NCBI GenBank assembly: GCA_964373255.1
Contig: CAYJTG010000011.1
Coordinates: 1-35,655, forward strand
DNA length: 35,655 nt
Reading direction: 5' to 3'
From: JACPVU01 sp964373255
Lineage (GTDB): Archaea; Aenigmatarchaeota; Aenigmatarchaeia; GW2011-AR5
Shown: positions 1 to 6,020 of the stretch, piece by piece
Numbering within the stretch: position 1 is the stretch's first letter
How the letters are laid out: every line of letters starts with the position of its first letter
Made by a program: the position numbers and the translations under genes
Notes under the pieces: generated by a model
What the model saw: only the letters and a program-made list of their open reading frames with translations
Told to the model about the DNA's origin: nothing
The model's database searches: none

Positions 1-91
1 AGTTAGACTTAATAGTTAGACTTAATAGTTAGACTTAATAGTTAGACTTAATAGTCAGATTTAATAGCTAGACTTAATAGTCAGACTTAAT
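1..91. repeat. Tandem array of seven 13-bp units
   Basis: The unit agttagacttaat occurs four times exactly (1-52), then three times with one or two substitutions (agtcagatttaat, agctagacttaat, agtcagacttaat). The array begins at the window edge, so more copies probably lie upstream. No gene overlaps it. The units are direct and unspaced, so this is not a CRISPR. Divergence at the right end is typical of a decaying minisatellite edge. Function is unknown. Confidence 0.95.
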
Positions 92-138
92 AGATATATT
101 GACGTATGCTCCAGACAGGTGAATATCAAAAAACAGGA

Positions 139-248
139 CTACGCAACTATTTTTATTCCCATGCGCTCAAAATGTTTCTTATTTCTAGTTAGAAGTGACG
201 CAGAAGAAGTTATAGTAAACCCATTAAATTGGAGCGCTATAAGCATAT
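139..248 (-). pseudogene. 3' remnant of a VapC-type PIN-domain toxin
   Basis: The last 35 codons read MLIAL..., then LLTRNKKHFERMGIKIV. This closely resembles the C-terminal end of VapC PIN ribonucleases, which usually carries a (T/L)RN..HFER segment before the final strand. About the first 95 residues of a PIN domain, including the first acidic active-site residues, are missing. Where they should be lies the structured repeat at 251-347, and an open frame runs through that repeat only by chance. An antitoxin-like fragment sits just beyond the repeat on the same strand. The locus therefore looks like a vapBC pair broken by deletion and arrival of the repeat. Recognition rests on the motif only. 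Confidence 0.6.
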
Positions 249-250
249 AG

Positions 251-347
251 AATAGTATCTCCGAAAGTGAGGTATACGCCTCTTGGCGTATACCTCGGTA
301 GAGGATTACTGCCAACAGGCAGTAATCCAACTTTCGGAGATACTGTA
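251..347. repeat. Three-way-junction structured repeat, copy 1
   Basis: A 97-bp element identical to 23395-23491. The closing stem is 15 bp and perfect (254-268 with 330-344, agtatctccgaaagt). It encloses two perfect hairpins: a 12-bp stem with TCTT loop (269-296, gaggtatacgcc arm) and an 11-bp stem with AACA loop (303-328, ggattactgcc arm). Almost every base is paired, giving a three-way junction. It interrupts a vapBC remnant, which implies movement or insertion. There is no room for a protein. It could be a non-autonomous mobile unit, a structured RNA or a processing signal. Confidence 0.9.
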
Positions 348-517
348 GAAGTTCCTTTTTTTATCAATACCTGCTATCAATTCTGCAGCTTTCTTCATTA
401 TGTCGCGTTTTATTTTTCTGCTTCCTTGTCGCTCATGTCCCAAGAACCGACAAAATTCATGGCCCATGCAAGGTCAAAAACTCTTTCGTCTGTCTGAAGA
501 ATTCTTTTAGCGTGAAC
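346..517 (-). pseudogene. Antitoxin-like (VapB-type) fragment with frameshift
   Basis: In a frame different from the Fic gene, the minus strand reads ILQTDERVFDLAWAMNFVG and then SWDMSDKEAEK before a stop. One extra A in the run of five As would continue it as IKRDIMKKAAELIAGID. The pattern of a short linker, 'SW.D.SD.EAE' and a basic helix resembles the C-terminal part of archaeal VapB antitoxins that wraps the PIN toxin, and a PIN remnant follows on the same strand. The fragment overlaps the 3' end of the Fic reading frame, so the Fic C-terminus may read into antitoxin DNA. The homology is inferred by eye. Confidence 0.45.
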
Positions 518-1404
518 TCTGCAAGTTTTTTTGGTGCGTCTTTCTCAACCGAATCTATCAAAGATTGAAAATATCGCTCTTTTTTTGCTGAAATGTTAAG
601 TAACGGAAATCCTTCGTCCAGCAAAGTCTTATTTAATATCAGCCTGCATATTCGTTTGTTTCCATCAAGAAATGGATGAATTCTGTAAAGGCTATAATGT
701 GCCAGAGCCGCCTTTTCAATGGGATTCAGTCTTGTCGAGTTATACCACTCAACAAAATCATCAATCAATTTTTTCAGTCCGTTATAATGCGGCGGTCTGT
801 AAGTGATTTCTTTTCCAAGAGGATTTTTTGTATCCTGCATGCGCAAATAGACTTGCTGTTTCCTTATTCTGCCTGGTGTTTTCCCTTCAAAATTCGCCAT
901 TATTGTCCTATGTAGTTCGAGCAAGTATTTTTTGTCAAGAGCGTGTTTTCCTTTTACTGATTCGACAGCCCTGAGCATGTTTTTGCTGATCTGTTCGCGC
1001 GTGTTTAGTTGCCTGTTTTTTTCAAAAGCATTCTGTACGTCACTCAGGCTGACATTAACGTCTTCTGTCGTAAGCGTGGTCAGCGTAAAAAGAATTGCAC
1101 TGTCGACTTCATACTTTCGCTTCTGGATGCCCGAAAGCAAAGAAAATGCATTGTTGAAAGCGTCACGAAAAAGCAGCGCTTTTATCAGATCGTTTTTGGA
1201 AATTAGTCTGTTGTCATAACGTTTCCCAGCTAATTTTGATATTATTTCTGACTTGAACGAGCGCTCGACCTTCGCTATATCATTTCTTGACGGTTTTTTT
1301 GCACCGACATATTTACTGAATGTCTTTGACTTATTTGAAACAAAGTAGCTTAAGTCAAGGTAATAGTATTTTTTCCCATTAATGATTTTTGTTCGCAGCG
1401 CCAT
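457..1404 (-). CDS. Fic/Doc family protein with HPFLDGNKR active-site motif
   Basis: A 315-residue Fic-fold protein. The catalytic loop at about 243-254 reads HPFLDGNKRICR. Fic AMPylases usually have GNGR at the anion hole, while Doc-type phosphotransferases have NKR, so the reaction here cannot be assumed to be AMPylation. The flap is near TYRPPHYNGL (about 201-210). The TLTTED stretch near 110-115 sits where many Fic proteins carry an N-terminal inhibitory (S/T)xxxE(G/N) helix, with Asp for the last residue. The first 60 residues are basic and unassigned. The start is set by a TATA-like element (TTTAAATATT) about 25 bases upstream, suggesting a leaderless mRNA, and two palindromes overlap that promoter. 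The last residues overlap an antitoxin-like frame. It may be a toxin or a stand-alone regulator of target proteins. Confidence 0.9.
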   Translation of the reverse strand: MALRTKIINGKKYYYLDLSYFVSNKSKTFSKYVGAKKPSRNDIAKVERSFKSEIISKLAGKRYDNRLISKNDLIKALLFRDAFNNAFSLLSGIQKRKYEVDSAILFTLTTLTTEDVNVSLSDVQNAFEKNRQLNTREQISKNMLRAVESVKGKHALDKKYLLELHRTIMANFEGKTPGRIRKQQVYLRMQDTKNPLGKEITYRPPHYNGLKKLIDDFVEWYNSTRLNPIEKAALAHYSLYRIHPFLDGNKRICRLILNKTLLDEGFPLLNISAKKERYFQSLIDSVEKDAPKKLAEFTLKEFFRQTKEFLTLHGP

Positions 1405-1411
1405 ATTATAT

Positions 1412-1495
1412 TTAGGCTGATAGAAATATTTAAAGTTATCAGCCTAATTGTTCTGCTGGTTAGGCTGATAAAAGTCGCTAAAGTTATCAGCATAA
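1412..1495. promoter_or_regulatory. Paired palindromic operator over the Fic promoter
   Basis: There are two inverted repeats of the same design. ttaggctgata (1412-1422) faces tatcagcctaa (1437-1447), and ttaggctgata (1460-1470) faces tatcagcataa (1485-1495, one mismatch). Both have 11-bp arms and a 14-bp spacer. The first spacer contains the TATA-like element of the Fic gene, so a protein bound there would block TBP. Repetition of arm and spacer lengths argues for a dimeric or tetrameric repressor. No adjacent HTH gene is obviously its binder. Confidence 0.8.
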
Positions 1496-1527
1496 TAGCA
1501 TTCACTGAATTGATCAGTACGTCCATT

Positions 1528-1548
1528 AGGGCTCGTAGTCTAGCTTGG
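1528..1548 (+). repeat. tRNA-5'-end-like direct repeat, left copy
   Basis: The sequence gggctcgtagtctagcttgg preceded by A fits positions 1-19 of a tRNA: a 7-nt acceptor strand, TA at 8-9, a 4-nt D-stem strand, then A14 and a loop ending GG. No remaining tRNA arms follow. The same 21 bp recurs at 3566-3586 with one mismatch. The stop codon of the nucleotidyltransferase gene on the other strand lies inside it. It may be the core of an attachment site left by an element that used a tRNA gene. Confidence 0.6.
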
Positions 1549-2214
1549 CGGTCCGGAGCCCTTTCCAAGAGCTTTCATCATCTCGGCTTCTGCGAGTTTT
1601 CTTATTTTCCTTATGATTTCATTTGGAATTTCAGCTTTGTAGTCTTCCCTAAGCTCTTCAAGAAAATCGAACAGAAAAACAGGGAAAACCTTTTTGCTGT
1701 TTTGCATCTGCCACACGGATTCGCTTATTATTACGTCCCAGTTTATGGAAAGCTTGGATATCAAATCAAAGGCGTCTTTTCTGTCGCCAGCCCTGTCTGT
1801 GGCGCACTTCAGCAGGATGATGTCCTCGGGGGATACTATATCTGCGACGAGTTTCTCAAATTCATGCTTTTCTTTTGCCCTTGACAATATGCCTGGTGAT
1901 AATTTGAATGATATTATTTCATTTACAAACAAATCCATTCTAGCATTTTTTCTTTCTATTATAATCGGGGTTTTGATATCCTTATAATTTGTACTTCCCT
2001 TTACTTTTCCAAAGCCTATCTTTTCAGCTGCTGTTATAAAATCTTTCCTGCTGTTTTCTGAAAGAAAAACAATATCCACATCCTTCGTGGCAGATTTGAG
2101 TCCATAAAAAAGCATGGCTGAGCCGCCTATAATAACACATTCTGTCTGCTTTTTCAATTCATTCCCGATAAGTTTGAATAGTTCTATCTGCTCGTCTATG
2201 TCTATCATTTTCAA
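1540..2214 (-). CDS. Nucleotidyltransferase-fold protein (DUF6036/AbiEii-like)
   Basis: A 224-residue protein with the minimal nucleotidyltransferase signature: GGSAMLFYG (30-38), then KDVDIVF with Asp45 and Asp47 as likely metal ligands. The region near 130-145 (SPEDIILLKCATDRAGDRKD) resembles the segment common in DUF6036 and AbiEii-type proteins. Known relatives act as toxins that transfer nucleotides to GTP or tRNA, or as stand-alone transferases. It lies 85 bp downstream of an HTH gene on the same strand, an arrangement typical of type IV-like toxin-antitoxin pairs. The last residues (GSGPPS) and the stop are provided by the tRNA-like repeat, so the original C-terminus may have been altered. 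Confidence 0.75.
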   Translation of the reverse strand: MKMIDIDEQIELFKLIGNELKKQTECVIIGGSAMLFYGLKSATKDVDIVFLSENSRKDFITAAEKIGFGKVKGSTNYKDIKTPIIIERKNARMDLFVNEIISFKLSPGILSRAKEKHEFEKLVADIVSPEDIILLKCATDRAGDRKDAFDLISKLSINWDVIISESVWQMQNSKKVFPVFLFDFLEELREDYKAEIPNEIIRKIRKLAEAEMMKALGKGSGPPS

Positions 2215-2299
2215 AACATCCTAGCTGATACTATGGTTTTCAAGCCATGTGTTTTGGAAAGAGATGCACAACAATACTATGATCACCCGTAAAAGCATC

Positions 2300-2932
2300 T
2301 CATTTTTTCACTTCCCGGTACCTGCTAAGGTCGCTTTTGTTAAACGGGACGCAAATACCCCATTCTTTTTCTATGTCTTTGAAATCTATGCTGCGCATGC
2401 CAGTAATTATAAACTTTTCCCGTGATTTTGCCTGTTTCAATTTATTCCTAATTCTATTGTCCATTCTTTTTACTCTTGTGCACTTTCTTGCCGTATCGTA
2501 TAATGCACCTACATGGCGTCGCAAGCCTTCCTTTTTCGCATAGCTGTATAAAAGCTTCCAGTCTTTTACCTTTCTGAACAGCGCAAGCGATGCAAGTATT
2601 ACCCTGAAATCCTTTGTCTTTACCGCCCTGACAATTGCCTCTTCTACCGACATTTTATGATACATCCTGTGCTCGTATGGCTTTGCGATTTTTACAGGCG
2701 AGTTTGCGTTTATTACGTCGTACAGGCCTGGATAGCCGTAAGACGCGCGCGGAATAGGCGATATTTCATAAATTCTTATTTTGGCTTTCCCCCTGCTTTC
2801 CACAATGTAGCCACGTTTTCTCATTTCGTAAACATAATTTATTGCAGTCCTTCTGCTTACGCCAAGCGTCCTGCTTATGCTTGACACGGTCTGCAGGCCG
2901 CTAAGCTTTTTCGCCATTTTTTGCCAATCCAT
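2300..2932 (-). CDS. Winged-HTH regulator, probable partner of the downstream nucleotidyltransferase
   Basis: A 210-residue protein. Residues about 14-45 form a helix-turn-helix (SSISRTLGVSRRTAINYV) followed by a wing (RGYIVESRGKAKIRIYE). The rest is basic and unrecognised; AbiEi-type antitoxins have a similar N-terminal wHTH plus C-terminal domain plan, but sequence similarity to AbiEi is not evident by eye. The start ATG overlaps one arm of a 9-bp palindrome that brackets a TATA-like element, the expected layout for negative autoregulation. It is followed at 85 bp by the nucleotidyltransferase gene, so a two-gene antitoxin-toxin operon is likely. It could instead be only a transcription factor. 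Confidence 0.7.
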   Translation of the reverse strand: MDWQKMAKKLSGLQTVSSISRTLGVSRRTAINYVYEMRKRGYIVESRGKAKIRIYEISPIPRASYGYPGLYDVINANSPVKIAKPYEHRMYHKMSVEEAIVRAVKTKDFRVILASLALFRKVKDWKLLYSYAKKEGLRRHVGALYDTARKCTRVKRMDNRIRNKLKQAKSREKFIITGMRSIDFKDIEKEWGICVPFNKSDLSRYREVKK

Positions 2933-2968
2933 TTACATCACTTTTTAATCTTATTTATATGATGTAAA
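2932..2968. promoter_or_regulatory. Palindromic operator with enclosed TATA box before the HTH gene
   Basis: tttacatca (2932-2940) faces tgatgtaaa (2960-2968), a perfect 9-bp inverted repeat with a 19-bp spacer. One arm includes the A of the start codon. The spacer reads atataaata on the minus strand, a good TATA box 20-28 bases before the ATG. A second TATA-like sequence (tttaaatatt) lies just upstream near 2975-2984. A dimer binding here would block transcription; the HTH protein encoded downstream is the obvious candidate. Confidence 0.75.
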
Positions 2969-3111
2969 CTTTGTAATATTTAAAGATTTCGCTTAATTAG
3001 GCGGCCTTTACAATGAAAAACTCCGTACTGGGCTAATTCGCCAGGGCTGCGTATCTTGGTTAAGTCGTCTAGCTAAGTTAATTACGCATATAATGCAAAA
3101 GTGATACACAT
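2969..3111. other. Intergenic region with one hairpin
   Basis: There is no open frame of note. A hairpin can form at 3049-3087: gcgta pairs with tacgc, and inside it ttggtta pairs with tagctaa using two G-T pairs. The stretch gggctgcgtatcttggttaag is faintly tRNA-like but cannot be folded into a cloverleaf. Lying after the stop of the HIT gene, the hairpin may mark the mRNA 3' end. Confidence 0.35.
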
Positions 3112-3516
3112 CTACTTTAGTTCTTTTCTTATTTTCTCTGCTATTTCGCTCATCTCTTCTAATGTAAATTCTGGTGTATCCTTGAAATAACCTAATTCTT
3201 TCTGATGTACTGGAATGATGTGAATATAGAGATGTGGCTGAGATTTCTTCACCGTTTCCCCGTATGTAATCTGGATATTTACAACATCTGCATTCATGGC
3301 ACGCGCAACAGCATCTGCTACTTTTTGTACAAGAACAAAACATTCTTTTATGTCGTGAAGCTCTGTTACGGACTCTATGTGATTTTTTGGAACAACTAGA
3401 ACATGACCTTTTGCCATTGCTTTCTTTGATAAGAATGATATGAAGTCTACATCTTCGTAAACAACATGCTCTTTTCTTACAGTATTCTCGTAATCGCAGA
3501 ATACACAGTACTCCAT
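3112..3516 (-). CDS. HIT-family protein with Tyr in place of the nucleophilic His
   Basis: A 134-residue histidine-triad protein. The N-terminal CVFCDYEN provides a CxxC zinc pair common in Hint-like proteins, and VVPKNHIESVTEL is the usual central segment. The signature near 94-101 reads HLYIHIIP, whereas HIT hydrolases have HxHxH. In the family the middle His attacks the phosphate and forms the nucleotidyl intermediate; here it is Tyr, so normal hydrolase or transferase activity would be lost unless Tyr substitutes. The length is normal and the frame intact. A TATA-like TTTTAAAA lies about 25 bases before the ATG. It stands alone between an accessory pair and the pilus operon, inside the segment bracketed by tRNA-like repeats. 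Confidence 0.9.
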   Translation of the reverse strand: MEYCVFCDYENTVRKEHVVYEDVDFISFLSKKAMAKGHVLVVPKNHIESVTELHDIKECFVLVQKVADAVARAMNADVVNIQITYGETVKKSQPHLYIHIIPVHQKELGYFKDTPEFTLEEMSEIAEKIRKELK

Positions 3517-3565
3517 GTGAAATTTTTAAACTTAATAACCTTTTAAAACAATCTGTAATTCTAGG

Positions 3566-3586
3566 AGGGCTCGTAGTCTTGCTTGG
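3566..3586 (+). repeat. tRNA-5'-end-like direct repeat, right copy
   Basis: Same orientation as 1528-1548, identical in 20 of 21 positions. The change is at the base equivalent to tRNA A14, which is nearly invariant in working tRNAs, so this copy looks decayed. It starts about 10 bp beyond the 3' end of the pilus operon's last gene. With the left copy it brackets a 2-kb segment carrying the HTH/nucleotidyltransferase pair and the HIT gene. Confidence 0.55.
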
Positions 3587-3594
3587 TTGCCAGC

Positions 3595-4434
3595 TCACGT
3601 GAATATCAGGAACATCGAATACCCGAATACGACAAGCGCGATCGCGTGCTTGAAGCCTGCGATTATTGTCCCTTCCGCCATTTTCCCGATGGAGAGTCCG
3701 GCAAAGAAGCCCTGTATGATAGTCATGGACATAAAAATTTCTGACAACGCCGCCTCAGCGCCGAACTGTGTGCCGCCAAAGCTGTTGAACGCGGGAACAA
3801 GTATTGTGGCAAGCCCTATCATGACACCCAGAAATATTATATAAATCATATAGCCGTTGATCATCTGTGCGTAGACCGACGATGCGCGCTCTTTTTTTAT
3901 GTGCTCCAGCTCCTGCAGGGTCTGTGAAACGGATTTCAGGATTGTATCTATTGTCCCGCCGGAGCGGTGGGCTTCTATTATTGTCTGTATGTTTCTTCTC
4001 ATCGCCTTGCTTCTTGTGCTTATCGCGAACTCCTTCAGCGCGCGCTCGAAAGATATGCCCCACCCGATCTTTGCGCTCAGCGCCCTGACGTACGGCGTGA
4101 GGACCCCGTAATCGCTGGACGAAGAGGATTTTATTGCCTGTGGCAGCGTCATGCCTGTCGCTATGTGCTCTGCGACGTCCGTCAGGTATTTGGGAAATAG
4201 CATCTCTATCTTTTTGACGTTCTTGTAGCTGTTGTACCTGTATATCAGCGGCACGGTGACAATGATTGTAACAGCGAGAAGGTTTACCAGCGCGTATATC
4301 TGGCTGTAATTTCTGAACAGCAGATAATTCATCAGCAGCAGCGAGGCGCCTGCGGCAAATCCCATGGCGGTTGCTATTCTAATCGATACCTCAGGCTTTC
4401 TGGGATCCCTTATCTTCTTTTTGCCGAGCTTCAT
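3595..4434 (-). CDS. Type II/IV secretion F-family membrane protein (TadC/GspF-like)
   Basis: A 279-residue polytopic protein. Two helices near the N-terminus (about 20-65) are followed by a cytoplasmic helical domain (FPKYLTDVAEHIATGMTLPQAIK through GGTIDTILKSV) that matches the T2SF pattern, then three hydrophobic segments at the C-terminus. In archaeal pili and archaella such proteins form the inner-membrane platform turned by the secretion ATPase. Archaellum FlaJ carries two T2SF domains in one chain; here they are split between this gene and its upstream neighbour, as in Tad systems. It is the last gene of the operon, starting 7 bp after the preceding stop. No pilin gene is visible in the window. 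Confidence 0.88.
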   Translation of the reverse strand: MKLGKKKIRDPRKPEVSIRIATAMGFAAGASLLLMNYLLFRNYSQIYALVNLLAVTIIVTVPLIYRYNSYKNVKKIEMLFPKYLTDVAEHIATGMTLPQAIKSSSSSDYGVLTPYVRALSAKIGWGISFERALKEFAISTRSKAMRRNIQTIIEAHRSGGTIDTILKSVSQTLQELEHIKKERASSVYAQMINGYMIYIIFLGVMIGLATILVPAFNSFGGTQFGAEAALSEIFMSMTIIQGFFAGLSIGKMAEGTIIAGFKHAIALVVFGYSMFLIFT

Positions 4435-4441
4435 TTATGGG

Positions 4442-5317
4442 TCATCCTCCGGGCTGTGTGAAGTGTATGAATAAAATGAATGCCGTGTTCAGCGCAGGCA
4501 TGAGCACGTACACGCCGAGCTTTATTGCGGTCGGTATGTCCATTCCCATTATCTGCCCGCCGATCAGCGACATTATCGAAAGCACAGAGATAAAAAACAG
4601 CGGGGCCGCAATCAGCACGGCTGTATAAAAGTCCGCATACGTGGAGAGGACCTGCATGTACTTCTGCCTTTTCAGCCTGTAATCTATAAGGGCTTCTTTT
4701 GATGAGTTTTCCATGTACGTCTTCAGGTCGCCGCCAGTCTCTGTTATCGAGACAATGCCGTAGAGAAACTGCTTGAATTCCGCAGACGGCGTCCTGTCTG
4801 CGACATTTTTTATCGCAGACGTAAGGTCCATGCCGAACGCCTCCACGTTTCTCACAATCCTCTTCGCCTCGTTTGCTACCTCACCGTATTCCTGTATGCC
4901 CGAGAGAAGCTTGAATATCACAAAAGGCGGCACCCCGCTCGATGCGATCGCACCCATGTGGCTGACGGCAAAGGGCATGCTCGTCTGCAGGCTTGACTTC
5001 TTGGATGTGATGAGCTGGAACGGATAGGAGTGGTATATCGTCAGGACCCCGAACGCCGCCGCGACTGCCGCTACGAATCCGCCTGCGATGCTCAGCAAAA
5101 TAGGTATCCTGAAAACCGTTGCGAACACAATACTCGAGGAAACTAGCACTGCGCCAAACGCGACAATCGTGGAAAGCATCATTTTTCCTACGTAAACCTC
5201 AAAAAGCATGTTGAGGTTCGATCTTATCATCTCTTCCTTCAGTGGTGACAGGTAACCAGAGAGATATCTTGTGCCAACCGATCCGAACTGGCTCACAAGA
5301 TCTTTGTACGATGTCAT
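4442..5317 (-). CDS. Type II/IV secretion F-family membrane protein (TadB-like)
   Basis: A 291-residue partner of the downstream T2SF protein. Two N-terminal helices (about 45-100) are followed by a T2SF cytoplasmic helical bundle (SSLQTSMPFAVSHMGAIASSG, then GIVSITETGGDLKTYMENSS) and C-terminal membrane helices (about 210-285). The initiation codon overlaps the stop of the KaiC-like gene by one base (TAATG), so the two are probably translationally coupled. It would pair with the other T2SF protein as the membrane platform of a pilus-like assembly. Confidence 0.88.
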   Translation of the reverse strand: MTSYKDLVSQFGSVGTRYLSGYLSPLKEEMIRSNLNMLFEVYVGKMMLSTIVAFGAVLVSSSIVFATVFRIPILLSIAGGFVAAVAAAFGVLTIYHSYPFQLITSKKSSLQTSMPFAVSHMGAIASSGVPPFVIFKLLSGIQEYGEVANEAKRIVRNVEAFGMDLTSAIKNVADRTPSAEFKQFLYGIVSITETGGDLKTYMENSSKEALIDYRLKRQKYMQVLSTYADFYTAVLIAAPLFFISVLSIMSLIGGQIMGMDIPTAIKLGVYVLMPALNTAFILFIHFTQPGG

Positions 5318-5973
5318 TACATCACCTTGATGCCGTTGTGCGCTATAACGTATTCGTGCGCATACGGCGAGTTCTCGCTGCCCCGCATCTTCATGATATG
5401 CATTCTTCTTTTGTATTTCGTGCCGGCCAGTACGTTTTCAAGAACTATGACACCGTCGCACACGAACTCCTCGATGCCAAATTTGGAAATCCTCCCGGGC
5501 TCGGTTATCTCCGATATAAGTATGGTTGTGCACCTGTTCTTCTTCATCAGGTTGTCGAGCTGAAAGAGCGTTCTTCTGAGCTCTGATACGTTGTCCGAGT
5601 GCACGCCTAGTGATGATATGGAGTCGATAACAATTCGCTTGGCCTGCGTTTCCTTGATGTTGTTTTCCACGATCTCAAAAATATCCTCCAGCCTGAACGG
5701 GTCGTATCTCAGAAACCGGAATTTTTTGCTTTTTTCCAGTTTATCTGTGTGCCAGCCGAAGCCTTTTGAAATCTCCCTCAACTGGTCCGGCTCTTCGCCA
5801 AAGCTCACATATACCCCGCCCTCATCGTGAGAGCACAAAAACTGCATGCCAAAAACTGTTTTGCCTGTTCCGCATCCACCGCTGACAAGCACCATGTATC
5901 CCTCTGGTATGCCGCCGCCTATTATCTTGTCAAGTCCCGGTATGCCCGAAGTTATCCTCTGCATAAGCATCAC
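5317..5973 (-). CDS. KaiC/RAD55-like RecA-fold ATPase (ArlH/FlaH-like role)
   Basis: A 218-residue single KaiC domain. Walker A is GGCGTGKT (32-39), the Walker B strand ends IVIDS near 113-118, and the N-terminal ITSGIPGLDKIIGGGIP is characteristic of KaiC/GvpD-type proteins. In archaella the related ArlH regulates the motor ATPase; position between the secretion ATPase and the T2SF genes suggests the same role in this pilus. Other single-domain KaiC proteins act in signalling or DNA repair, so the role rests on context. An ATG three codons in gives an alternative start. It lies 47 bp after the ATPase gene. Confidence 0.82.
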   Translation of the reverse strand: MMLMQRITSGIPGLDKIIGGGIPEGYMVLVSGGCGTGKTVFGMQFLCSHDEGGVYVSFGEEPDQLREISKGFGWHTDKLEKSKKFRFLRYDPFRLEDIFEIVENNIKETQAKRIVIDSISSLGVHSDNVSELRRTLFQLDNLMKKNRCTTILISEITEPGRISKFGIEEFVCDGVIVLENVLAGTKYKRRMHIMKMRGSENSPYAHEYVIAHNGIKVM

Positions 5974-6020
5974 TATAACATTAAGGGAAACAAACTTCGA
6001 CTTACTTGTAATTTTTATCT

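Noticed and set aside
139..330. A real 63-residue protein
   Set aside because: The first 28 codons are the structured repeat read by chance; only the C-terminal part resembles a protein, and it is a truncated PIN end.
251..347. Rho-independent-type terminator or CRISPR fragment
   Set aside because: There are two different internal hairpins within one closing stem, no T-run, and no repeat-spacer alternation.
1528..1565. A complete or split tRNA gene starting gggctcg
   Set aside because: The D-stem is not closed and no anticodon or T-arm follows. A short gggctc/gagccc pairing exists, but it is too small for a tRNA half with a trans-splicing stem.
3008..3598. A 196-codon open frame across the HIT gene
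   Set aside because: It is a Cys/Arg/Ser-rich shadow in another frame of the well-supported HIT gene.
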